Source of the DNA: Nocardiopsis_C rhodophaea
GTDB lineage: Bacteria; Actinomycetota; Actinomycetes; Streptosporangiales; Streptosporangiaceae
DNA: 64,000 nucleotides
NCBI RefSeq assembly: GCF_039530945.1
Contig: NZ_BAAAPC010000012.1
Coordinates: 1 to 64,000 of the forward strand
Reading direction: 5' to 3'
Numbering within the stretch: the first letter of the stretch is position 1; every line of letters begins with the position of its first letter. The position numbers and the translations under genes are program-made. The notes under the pieces were generated by a model, which was not told where the DNA came from, did not search any database, and saw only the letters and a program-made list of their open reading frames with translations. Shown one piece after another: positions 25,665 to 33,580 of this stretch.

Positions 25665-27541
25665 CGCCGACCACGGGAGCACCGTCCGGGGCCTCGCCGA
25701 ACGGGCGGACGTTCTCCATGGCGGACGTCGTCCGCCACTACCGGAGCCTCGCCGCCGAGTCCGGCTCCGGCACCGGGCCGGACGGGGGGTTCGTCTACGA
25801 CACGGTGGTCGTCGGCGGCGGCGCGGCCGGCGCGGGTGTACTGCGCGACCTCGCCTCGCGCAGGGGCGCGAGCGCGCTTCTGGCCGACCGCGGGCCGTTC
25901 GGCGCGCAGACGTCGAGCAAGACCGGCAAGGCGATCCACCCTGGGATCCGCTACCTGAGAATGGCCTTTCACCGTCTGCTCCTCGCCTCCGGGCTGCGGA
26001 CCGACCCCGGGATCCGCCAGACGCGCGCGCAGAACGCCATCGGCGCCTGGCTCGACCTCAAGCTCGTCTGGTACGGCACCCGCGAGCGGAGGATCCTCCT
26101 CGATACAAGCGGGCGCACCGTCGAGGAGATCCCCAACGTCGTGTTCGTGCTGCCCGACAGCCCGGAGCGCAAGTGGGCGGTCTTCTTCGGGATCTCGCTG
26201 TACGACCTGTTCACCGCCGTGTGGTCGTGGGCCCGCCTGAACCCCCGGGGCAGCCGGGTCAAGTACTTCCCCGACAACGGCTCCCTCCACCGGGAGCTGG
26301 GCAATCTCGACGCCGAACGCGCGCTCGGCGGGATCCTCTACTGGGACGGCAAGGCCAGCACCGACAAGACGCTCATCGTCACGGCCATCCGGGACGCCTG
26401 CTTCCGGAGCAGCGCCGCCGAGCCCGTCCGCGCCCTCAGCCACGTCGAGGTCGAGCACTACGAATGGAGCCCCGCACAGGACTGCTTCCTGGTGACGCTG
26501 GCGCGCCGCTTCGAGCACCCCGCGCTGCCCGAGCGGGTGACGGTCAGGGCCCGCACCATCACCAACGCCGCGGGCCCGTGGGTGGACCGGGTGCGCGACC
26601 GCGGCCCCGGGACCGGGGGAGAAGAGACGACCGTCGTCTACTCGCGCGGCACGCACTTGGAGGCGACCAACAGGTTTATCCACGAGAGCCTGGAGAAGGA
26701 CCCCCGCCTCCGGGTCGGGCTGGTACCGCTCAACGCCGTCCGCCAGCACTACCTGCGGCCGTTCAAGCAGAACGGCCTCTGGTACATCCAGTGCACCACC
26801 ACGGACCGGGAGCATACCGACCCCGACTGCGTCGTCCCGGAGGAGGACGAGATCGAGGAGCTCCTGCACTCCTACAACGAACTCGTGGATGATCGCTGGA
26901 AGATCGGGCGGCGCGACATCTTCAACGTCTTCTGCGGGATCCGGCCGCTGGCCGCCAGCGGTAGCGGGATCGGCGTCCAGGACATCTCCCGCATGTTCCG
27001 GATCAATGAGCGCCGCGTCGGCGGCGGCACCGTCTACGACATGGTCAACGTCAAGCTGACCGAGTTCCGCTGGGCGGGCAGCGAGGTGGGCGCGCGCATC
27101 GCCCGCGAGCTGCGGCGCACGGGGGTCAAGCGGCTCGGCCGGTCCACGACGCGGCGGTCCGCCGTCCTCCCTGTGCCCGACGAGGAGCGGTACGCGCCCA
27201 ACCGCGACGACCACCCGCGCGGTGACCCCGACCACGTCCGCGCCAAGGTCGAGCATCACGTCACCTACCAGATGGCCGGGTCCTACGAGGACTATCTGCT
27301 CAACTCCGGCGGCATCCGCGACGCGGTCGTGTTCGACGCCGAAGGCCGCTGCGACCTCGACCTCGCGGTACTCGACCTGGTGCTGGAGCGCATGGCCGAG
27401 CTCCTGGGCTGGGACCGCCGCCGGACGCGGCGTGAATGGGACGCCTTCGCAGAGGCCTACCTGCGCAACATGGCCTACGCCGACCTAGGTCGCCGGGTGC
27501 GGGAACACGTCCCCGCGACGCAGGCCCGGACCGCCGACTAG
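25661..27541 (+). CDS. Glycerol-3-phosphate-dehydrogenase-like FAD oxidoreductase (GlpD family)
   Basis: 626 residues from a GTG that overlaps the kinase stop (GTGA). The N-terminal FAD-binding motif VVVGGGAAG (G52-G57) is followed by TSSKTGKAIHPGIRYL, matching GlpD's SSRSTKLIHGGLRYL. RPFKQNGLWYIQ, GIRPL and a C-terminal helical domain with ADLGRRVREH-type sequence complete the family pattern. GlpD oxidises the secondary C2 hydroxyl next to a phosphorylated carbon. Directly after a glycerate-kinase-like gene, this suggests oxidation of the C2-OH of a phosphorylated 2,3-dihydroxy acid to the 2-keto acid, the step done by SerA in serine synthesis. Alternative: a general FAD dehydrogenase acting earlier, for instance on DMSP-aldehyde, since no aldehyde dehydrogenase gene is present; GlpD-family chemistry makes this less attractive. 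Confidence 0.85.
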   Translation: MTPTTGAPSGASPNGRTFSMADVVRHYRSLAAESGSGTGPDGGFVYDTVVVGGGAAGAGVLRDLASRRGASALLADRGPFGAQTSSKTGKAIHPGIRYLRMAFHRLLLASGLRTDPGIRQTRAQNAIGAWLDLKLVWYGTRERRILLDTSGRTVEEIPNVVFVLPDSPERKWAVFFGISLYDLFTAVWSWARLNPRGSRVKYFPDNGSLHRELGNLDAERALGGILYWDGKASTDKTLIVTAIRDACFRSSAAEPVRALSHVEVEHYEWSPAQDCFLVTLARRFEHPALPERVTVRARTITNAAGPWVDRVRDRGPGTGGEETTVVYSRGTHLEATNRFIHESLEKDPRLRVGLVPLNAVRQHYLRPFKQNGLWYIQCTTTDREHTDPDCVVPEEDEIEELLHSYNELVDDRWKIGRRDIFNVFCGIRPLAASGSGIGVQDISRMFRINERRVGGGTVYDMVNVKLTEFRWAGSEVGARIARELRRTGVKRLGRSTTRRSAVLPVPDEERYAPNRDDHPRGDPDHVRAKVEHHVTYQMAGSYEDYLLNSGGIRDAVVFDAEGRCDLDLAVLDLVLERMAELLGWDRRRTRREWDAFAEAYLRNMAYADLGRRVREHVPATQARTAD

Positions 27542-27606
27542 GGCGCGGCCAGGCCGGGGGCCGGGCGGCGACCCCGCCCGCGCCCCCACCGTGAGAGGAG
27601 CCAAAC

Positions 27607-28620
27607 ATGTATTTCGACAGGGACGCGGACCTGGCCGACCTGGCGGGCGAGACAGTGGCGGTGATCGGCTACGGGGTCCAGGGCAGGGCGTTCGCCGCCA
27701 ACCTTCGCGACAGCGGCCTGCGGGTTCTGGTCGGCAACCGGGACGACGCGTACCGCGACGCCGCGCGCGCGGACGGATTCGCGCCGCTGCCGATCGCCGA
27801 CGCGGTCGAGCGGGCCTCGGCCGTGCTGCTGCTCATCCCCGACGAGGCGCACCCCGAGGTCTACGACGCGCAGATCGCCCCGCACCTGGGTGACGGGGAC
27901 CTGTTCGTCCTGGCCCACGGGTTCTCCGTCCGCTTCGGCCGGATCCGCCTGCCCATCGAAGCCGACGCCGCGCTCCTGGCGCCCAAGATGTTCGGCCGCC
28001 CCATCCGGCGGCACTATCTGGAGGGCACCGGCGTCCTGGCGTTCCTCGATGTCCTGCAGGATCCGACGGGCCGCGCGCTGCGCCGCACCCTGGCGGTCGC
28101 CAAGGCCACCGGGTTCACCCGCCGCGGCGTCATGCCGGTCCCGCACGCACAGGAGACCGAACTCGACCTCTTCCAGGAGCAGTTCCTCACCCCACTGCTC
28201 ATGGACGGCTTCAAGATGGCGTTCGACGTGCTCGTCGACGCCGGCTACGACCCCGTCCCCGCGCTGCTCGACATGTACGCGTCGGGCGAGATGGCGGAGA
28301 TGATGACCGAGGCCGCCACGGTCGGACTCTACGAGGTCATAGCGGAGCAGGGCTCACCCACGTGCCGGTTCGGTGTGCAGCGCCGACTGGGAACCCTCCT
28401 CGGCGACGACGTCGAGGCCAAGGCCAGAAAGATTCTCGGCGAGATCCGCAGCGGCGCCTTCGCCGCGGCTCTGGAGGAAGAGGCCGGCGCCGGCTACCCG
28501 AGCCTCGACGCCTACGACGCGATGGCCGGGGCCAGCGGCGTCGCGAGGGCGCACGAGCGCTACCGGGCCGCCCTGGATCCCCGCCCCGCCGTCGGCCCCG
28601 GCCGGACCGCCTCGGACTGA
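27607..28620 (+). CDS. Ketol-acid reductoisomerase homologue (BurG-like)
   Basis: 337 residues, class I KARI length. The NAD(P)-binding motif is GYGVQG (G21-G26). Metal-ligand residues D187 and E191 lie in ELDLFQEQ, the KARI DLFGEQ motif. The usual APKGPGH loop reads APKMFGR (125-131), so the conserved loop His is replaced by Arg131, a sign of altered chemistry. A GAGAGG-type ribosome-binding site precedes the ATG, after a 65-bp gap. No other branched-chain synthesis genes are nearby, so this is a cluster enzyme, not housekeeping ilvC. In malleicyprol biosynthesis the KARI homologue BurG converts a dihydroxy sulfonium acid (gonydiol) to a cyclopropanol with loss of dimethyl sulfide; the same reaction is proposed here. 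Confidence 0.9.
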   Translation: MYFDRDADLADLAGETVAVIGYGVQGRAFAANLRDSGLRVLVGNRDDAYRDAARADGFAPLPIADAVERASAVLLLIPDEAHPEVYDAQIAPHLGDGDLFVLAHGFSVRFGRIRLPIEADAALLAPKMFGRPIRRHYLEGTGVLAFLDVLQDPTGRALRRTLAVAKATGFTRRGVMPVPHAQETELDLFQEQFLTPLLMDGFKMAFDVLVDAGYDPVPALLDMYASGEMAEMMTEAATVGLYEVIAEQGSPTCRFGVQRRLGTLLGDDVEAKARKILGEIRSGAFAAALEEEAGAGYPSLDAYDAMAGASGVARAHERYRAALDPRPAVGPGRTASD

Positions 28621-28641
28621 TCGACAGGAAAGGCCACAGAA

Positions 28642-30063
28642 GTGCCTCAGCACAGCGTCGTACACGGAAGCGGCCCCGCAGCGGCCGCCGCGGAAACCGC
28701 CGTCGAGAAGGACGCGCGCCACGTCCTGCACCCCTGGGCCGACCTGAGCGCCCTGGGGGAGCAGAAACCGCTCGTGGTGCGCGGGGCCGAGGGCGTGCGG
28801 GTCACCGACACCGAGGGGAGGACCTACCTCGACGCCATCGGGGGCATGTGGTGCGTCACCGTCGGCTACGGCCGCCGGGAGCTCATCGACGCCATGCGGG
28901 CCCAGGCGCTGAAGATGCCCTACTACACACCGTTCGGCGACGTCTCCAGCGAGCCCGCCGCCGAGCTGGGCGCCCGCCTGGCCGAACTGTCCCCGGGCGA
29001 CCTCAACCGGGTCCACTTCACCACCTGCGGGTCCACGGCGGTGGAGTCGGCGGTGCGGATCGCCCATTTCCACTTCGCCGCCCGGGGCCGCCCGGAGAAG
29101 AAGCACGTCCTGTCGCGGGTCGACGCCTACCACGGCAGCACCTACCTGGCTGCGTCGCTGTCGGGCAAGGCCGCCGACCGCACCACCTTCCACTACGAGG
29201 ACGGGTGGGTGCACCACCTGGAGAGCCCCGCGCACGACCCCGACACCTCATCGGTGCCGGCCGCCGACCACCTCGCGGCGCTCATCGACCGTATGGAGGC
29301 GGAGATCGCCGCCATCGGGCCCGAGAACATCGCCTGCTTCATCGCCGAGCCCATCATGGCCTCCGGGGGCGTGCTCATCCCGCCGCCCGGTTACCACGAG
29401 GCCGCCCTCGACGTCTGCCGCCGCAACGACATCCTCTACATCTCCGACGAGGTGGTCTGCGGCTTCGGGCGGCTGGGCCACTTTTTCTCCTCCGAGGCCG
29501 CGTTCGGCGTCGTCCCGGACATCATCGTCACAGCCAAGGGGCTCACCTCCGGGTACCAGCCGCTCGGCGCGGTGCTGGTCTCCGAGCGGATCGCCGAGGC
29601 CATGGCCGCTGCTGCCGACCGGTCCAAGCCCGTCTTCTCCAACGGCTTCACCTACTCCGGGCACCCCGTCGCCTGCGCGGCCGCCCTGGCCAACATCGAG
29701 GTGATGGTCGCAGACGACGTCTGCGGCCATGTGCGCGACGTCGGCCCCTACTTCGTTCGCCGCCTCCGCGAGCTGCGCGACCACCCCCTCGTCGCCGCCG
29801 TGCGCGGCGACCATCTGATGGCCTGCCTGGAGTGCCGGGTCCCCGGCGAAGAAGACGGGCCCACCGCCCGCAACCAGGCGCTCGCCCAGCGGGTCGACCG
29901 CCACTGCGAAGAGGCCGGGCTGCTCGTCCGGCCCTTTGAGAACTTATGCATCCTCTCGCCGCCGCTGGTCGTCACCAAGGGTGACATCGACCGGATCGCA
30001 ACCATCACGGCCGACGCCCTGGACGCCGCCGAGCACGACCTGCGCGCGCAAGGCGTCGGCTGA
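28642..30063 (+). CDS. Class III (omega) PLP aminotransferase (BurD-like)
   Basis: 473 residues, fold-type I class III transaminase. Seen: substrate/PLP-binding CGSTAVESA, AYHGSTY, DEVVCGFGR (PLP-binding Asp), and catalytic Lys299 in VTAKGLTSGYQPLGA, followed by SNGFTYSGHPVACAAALA. GTG start with GGAAAGG ~9 nt upstream. Enzymes of this class transaminate terminal amines (taurine, beta-alanine, putrescine). In the proposed pathway it removes the amine of 3-dimethylsulfoniopropylamine to give DMSP-aldehyde, as assigned to BurD. A dedicated aldehyde dehydrogenase to complete DMSP (burE role) is missing from this window, so that step must come from elsewhere in the genome or from another cluster enzyme. 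Confidence 0.9.
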   Translation: MPQHSVVHGSGPAAAAAETAVEKDARHVLHPWADLSALGEQKPLVVRGAEGVRVTDTEGRTYLDAIGGMWCVTVGYGRRELIDAMRAQALKMPYYTPFGDVSSEPAAELGARLAELSPGDLNRVHFTTCGSTAVESAVRIAHFHFAARGRPEKKHVLSRVDAYHGSTYLAASLSGKAADRTTFHYEDGWVHHLESPAHDPDTSSVPAADHLAALIDRMEAEIAAIGPENIACFIAEPIMASGGVLIPPPGYHEAALDVCRRNDILYISDEVVCGFGRLGHFFSSEAAFGVVPDIIVTAKGLTSGYQPLGAVLVSERIAEAMAAAADRSKPVFSNGFTYSGHPVACAAALANIEVMVADDVCGHVRDVGPYFVRRLRELRDHPLVAAVRGDHLMACLECRVPGEEDGPTARNQALAQRVDRHCEEAGLLVRPFENLCILSPPLVVTKGDIDRIATITADALDAAEHDLRAQGVG

Positions 30064-30106
30064 CCGGGCGGCCGCGGACCGCCCCGACGACTCAGGGAGT
30101 GGGAAC

Positions 30107-31558
30107 ATGGAAACCCCGTCGAGCCCCCTCGACTGCAGGGGGCTGACACCGCCCCAGGCCGCGGTGCGCATCCGGCAGGCCGTCAGCGCCAGCGCGGCCG
30201 GGACCGCCCCGCTCAGCGTGGTCCTGGATGAGGTGTGCGCGCCGGAACGCGTCTCCACCGCGCTGCGGGGGGCCGCGCACCGCGTGCGCTACGTCCCCGC
30301 CGCCGCCCTGGGGCCAGCGCCCCCGCCCGCCGCGGCCGCCGACCCCGCGCCGGGCGGAGCGGAGCCCTGGTGGCAGCGGCCCGACCTGCGTTACGCCGAC
30401 GGCCGCCTGCACCTGGGCGACACCGACGTCGATGAGCTCGCCTCCCGGGTCGGCACGCCCGCCTACGTGCTCTCAGCCGCACGGGTACGCGAGAACGCCC
30501 GCCGCCTGTCCGACGCCATGGCCTCCTCCGGCCTGGACCACCGCATCCACTACGCGGTCAAGGCCAACCGCTCGCCCGCGCTCCTGGCCCACCTGCGGAC
30601 CGCCGACGCCTGCGGCGTCGACGTCTGCTCGGCCGGCGAGCTGTCGCACGTCCAGTCCTGCGGGTTCCCGCCCGAGGCGGTCTCGTTCACCGGCACCTCG
30701 CTGACCGGCCGGGACATCGCCCTCCTCGCGCGCCACCCCGGCGTGCGCGTCAACCCCGACTCGCTGGCCTCGCTGGACGCCCTCGGCCGCGCCTGCCCGG
30801 GACGGGAGGTCGGCCTGCGCATCAACCCCGGGGCGGGCACCGGCTACCAGGGTGACGACCGGCTGAACTACAGCGGTGCCCCGGCCACGAAGTTCGGCGT
30901 CTACCCCGACCGCCTCGGAGAGGCGTCCGACATCGCCGCCCGGTGGGGGATGCGGATCGTCCGCCTCCACTTCCATGTGGGGTGCGGCTACCTCGACGGG
31001 CAGCTCCCCGAATGGGAGCGGGCGCTGGACGCCGCCGCGGCGCTCCTGGACCGCTTTCCCGACCTGCGGGAGGTCAACATCGGCGGCGGCCTCGGTGTGC
31101 CGCACACCGCCGCCGACCGCCCCCTGGACCTGGACCGCTGGGCCTCGGCCGTGGCGCGGCGGTTCGCCGGACTGGGCCTGCGGGTGGCCGTCGAACCGGG
31201 TGACTACCTGGTCAAGGACGCCGGCCTGCTGCTCACCGAGGTCGCCTACGTCGAACGGCGCCGGGACGTGCTCTTCGCCGGGCTCGACGCCGGGTTCAAC
31301 CTGGCGATGGAGCCCGTGTTCTACGGGATGCCCTGCGAGCCCGTGGCCGCCGTGCCGCGCTGGGACGAGGGCGAGGAGACCTACACCGTCGTCGGTGACG
31401 TCAACGAGGCACTCGACGTCTGGGCGTCCGGGCACAGCATGCCCCGGCTGCGCCCAGGCGACCGCGTCGCCCTGATCAATGCGGGGGGATACGCGGCCTC
31501 CATGCGCTCCGACCACTGCCTGCGGGGGCAGGCGGCGGATGTGCTGCTGATCGAATGA
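30107..31558 (+). CDS. PLP fold-III decarboxylase with N-terminal TusA-like domain (BurI-like)
   Basis: 483 residues. Residues ~100-483 are an ornithine/diaminopimelate decarboxylase-type alanine-racemase-fold enzyme: catalytic Lys152 in YAVKANRSPALL, FHVGCGYLD, NIGGGLGVP and VEPGDYLV. The position of the family's catalytic Cys (CExxDV) is occupied by Asn433 in VNEALDV, suggesting a changed active site. Residues ~8-70 match a TusA/SirA fold (LDCRGLTPPQAAVRIRQAV), but the CPxP sulfur-carrier Cys is replaced by TPPQ. That fusion is unusual. ATG at 30107 with AGGGAG ~8 nt upstream. Proposed role: decarboxylation of S-methylmethionine to 3-dimethylsulfoniopropylamine, as assigned to BurI. The stop overlaps the next ATG by 4 nt. 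Confidence 0.88.
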   Translation: METPSSPLDCRGLTPPQAAVRIRQAVSASAAGTAPLSVVLDEVCAPERVSTALRGAAHRVRYVPAAALGPAPPPAAAADPAPGGAEPWWQRPDLRYADGRLHLGDTDVDELASRVGTPAYVLSAARVRENARRLSDAMASSGLDHRIHYAVKANRSPALLAHLRTADACGVDVCSAGELSHVQSCGFPPEAVSFTGTSLTGRDIALLARHPGVRVNPDSLASLDALGRACPGREVGLRINPGAGTGYQGDDRLNYSGAPATKFGVYPDRLGEASDIAARWGMRIVRLHFHVGCGYLDGQLPEWERALDAAAALLDRFPDLREVNIGGGLGVPHTAADRPLDLDRWASAVARRFAGLGLRVAVEPGDYLVKDAGLLLTEVAYVERRRDVLFAGLDAGFNLAMEPVFYGMPCEPVAAVPRWDEGEETYTVVGDVNEALDVWASGHSMPRLRPGDRVALINAGGYAASMRSDHCLRGQAADVLLIE

Positions 31559-32487
31559 CAACCGTTGGAGCCGCAATGCGAACAGAGACCACGCTGCCCG
31601 CGTGCAAGCACGCATCCGACGCCGGCGACCCGCTGCCGGGGTTCGCCTTCGACCCCTCTGACCCGTGGACGCGGACCTTCCAGGAAGGGCTGGAGGGGGC
31701 CGGGCTGGCCGACCGGAGCGTCTACGAGGTCGGTATCGGCAGCGGCGCGAACATCGTCCACATGCTGGAGAGGTGCGGGGCCGGCCGGGTCACCGGCAGC
31801 GACCTGGACCCGCGTCTGCCCCTCCTGGCGCAGCGGGTCGTCGAGCGCGACGCACCCGGCCTCGCGCACCGGTTCCGGCCGGTTCCGGGGGCCGTCAGCC
31901 TCATCGACACACGCGAGGCCGCCGCCGCGATGCGCGGGGTCGACGCCGTCGTGGCATGCCTTCCGCAGGTCCCCGACCCTCTCGACACCCGGTGCGCCCG
32001 GTTCTGCGCTGCCTACCTGGGCGGCGCCGAGGAGGAACGATGTCGGGTCGACGACCGCATCGCGCACTACTACCCCTGGTCGCACTTTGACGCCCTGCCC
32101 TACAACGCCGTCGGCCTCGGGCTGATCGAGGCGCTGCTGCGGCAGGTGCGGTCCTGCGCGCCGCGCGCGCGGATCGTCCTCAACTTCGGGTGCAGGGTCG
32201 GCCGGGAGACGCTGTCCGGGATCTTCCGGGCGAACGGCTACCGGCCGACGGAACTGGTGGCGCGCGTGGTGCGGCAGAGCGAGTGCACCGGCATCGGGTT
32301 CTTCGCCGCCCTGGAGGAGGCGTCCCGGGGCCCCGGCGAGGAGCCGGGGTTCGTGTGCGAGTTCTACGCCGACCCGCAGGGCCGCAGCCCGCTGACAGCG
32401 ATCGAGGCCAAACGGATCCTCGACGCCGATCCCGCCGCCCCCGTGTACCACGAGGTGTGCGTGGTGCAGGGAGACCCGGCCGAGTAG
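31555..32487 (+). CDS. Methionine S-methyltransferase-like enzyme
   Basis: 310 residues, class I SAM-dependent methyltransferase (motif I YEVGIGSGANI). Beyond the core it follows the N-terminal methyltransferase of plant methionine S-methyltransferase (MMT): TFQEGLEGAGLADRSVYEVG (MMT: TFFEGLN...VAELG), VVACLPQVPDP (MMT: IVGCIPQILNP), GLGLIEALL, NFGCRVGRETLSGIFRANGY (MMT: NMGGRPGQGVCRRLFERRGF) and a CEFYADPQGRSPLTA segment. MMT makes S-methylmethionine, the first step of the DMSP route through decarboxylation. ATG at 31555 overlaps the preceding stop; a second ATG at 31576 with GGAG five bases upstream is an alternative start. Burkholderia uses a SET-domain enzyme at this point, so this would be a non-orthologous replacement. 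Confidence 0.8.
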   Translation: MTTVGAAMRTETTLPACKHASDAGDPLPGFAFDPSDPWTRTFQEGLEGAGLADRSVYEVGIGSGANIVHMLERCGAGRVTGSDLDPRLPLLAQRVVERDAPGLAHRFRPVPGAVSLIDTREAAAAMRGVDAVVACLPQVPDPLDTRCARFCAAYLGGAEEERCRVDDRIAHYYPWSHFDALPYNAVGLGLIEALLRQVRSCAPRARIVLNFGCRVGRETLSGIFRANGYRPTELVARVVRQSECTGIGFFAALEEASRGPGEEPGFVCEFYADPQGRSPLTAIEAKRILDADPAAPVYHEVCVVQGDPAE

Positions 32488-32557
32488 CGTCCCGGCGGCG
32501 CCGGGGAGCGGTGCCGCCGAACCCGCAGGAACCACGGATGAAGAGAGGGCATCGGAC

Positions 32558-33580
32558 ATGACGGCTTCCGCGGCGCTCGGCCGCGTCCCGAACGGCGACG
32601 ACTTCCGGATCGCGGTCCGCGACCGCCCCTACCTCGCCGGGTCGTCGCACCCCGGCTTCCCCGAGACCGTCCCCGCTGTCGGCGAGATGATCCCGCTGCT
32701 GGAGGCGGACGGGCCCGCGTCCGCCTCGGCGGTCCGGGCGGCCGTCGACGCGGCACTGCCGGAGCACGGCGGCGTGCTGCTGCGCGGGCTCCCGCTCGCG
32801 GACCGGGAGGACTTCGGGCACCTGGTGGAGGGGCTCGGGTACGACAGAGCGGGGTACACGGGCGGCATCGCCGTCCGGGAGAACAACGCGGGGGCCGCGC
32901 TCAACGCCAGCGAGGAGGACCCTCGGATCACGCTGTCGCCGCACAACGAGATGTCCTACCTGCCCGACCCGCCGCGCGGCATCTTCTTCTTCTGCGCGGC
33001 CGCGGCCGTCGAGGGAGGTGAGGTCCCCGTCAACGACGTACGCGCGACCGCGAAGGCCATCCCCGGCGAGGTGCTGGAGGAGTTCCGGGCCCGGGGGGTG
33101 ATGTACCACCGGAACCTGCCGCGGGAGTCCGGTGCGGGGCAGAAGGGGTGGGTGGACGTCTTCGGCACCGGGGACCGCGACGCGGTCGAGCGGCGGCTGG
33201 GGGAGTTGGGGTACCGGTGCCGCTGGGTCGGCGACCGCCTGCAGTACTCCTACTCCCGCCCAGCCTTCGCCCCGCACCCGGAGACCGGCGAAGAATTGTG
33301 GTTCAACCAGGTCACCGAGCTGCACTGCTCCTACTGGCGCTCCCACCCGCACTTCCCGGGCGACCTGCCCGACCACGCGTACCCGGCGACCACCGCCTAC
33401 GGCGACGGGGGCGCGATCGACGACGATCTGGTCTCGTTCCTGCGCGGGGCGCTGTGGCGGACCGCGCGCGCGGTCCGCATGCGCCGCGGCGACGTGCTGG
33501 CGCTGGACAACCGGGTGCTGCAGCACGGACGCTTCGCCTACGAAGGGCACCGCCGGCACTACGTGGCCCTGACGCGGTGA
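32558..33580 (+). CDS. TfdA/SyrP-type Fe(II)/2-oxoglutarate oxygenase (BurC-like)
   Basis: 340 residues, TauD/TfdA superfamily. The iron facial triad is H129-x-E131 (SPHNEMSYLPDPPRG) and H323 in LDNRVLQHGR, with Arg in HYVALTR or RFAYEGHR for 2-oxoglutarate. The HNEMSY form is typical of SyrP-like aspartyl hydroxylases. An Asp/Glu is present, so it is a hydroxylase rather than a halogenase. In the malleicyprol pathway the SyrP-like BurC hydroxylates the sulfonium acid gonyol to gonydiol, which feeds the KARI homologue; the same order is proposed here. ATG at 32558 follows a 70-bp gap with AGAGAGGG 5-12 nt upstream. The stop overlaps the next GTG by 4 nt. Confidence 0.9.
   Translation: MTASAALGRVPNGDDFRIAVRDRPYLAGSSHPGFPETVPAVGEMIPLLEADGPASASAVRAAVDAALPEHGGVLLRGLPLADREDFGHLVEGLGYDRAGYTGGIAVRENNAGAALNASEEDPRITLSPHNEMSYLPDPPRGIFFFCAAAAVEGGEVPVNDVRATAKAIPGEVLEEFRARGVMYHRNLPRESGAGQKGWVDVFGTGDRDAVERRLGELGYRCRWVGDRLQYSYSRPAFAPHPETGEELWFNQVTELHCSYWRSHPHFPGDLPDHAYPATTAYGDGGAIDDDLVSFLRGALWRTARAVRMRRGDVLALDNRVLQHGRFAYEGHRRHYVALTR

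Noticed and set aside
27607..28620. Housekeeping ilvC
   Set aside because: No ilv neighbours, altered APKGPGH loop and operon context with sulfonium-acid genes.
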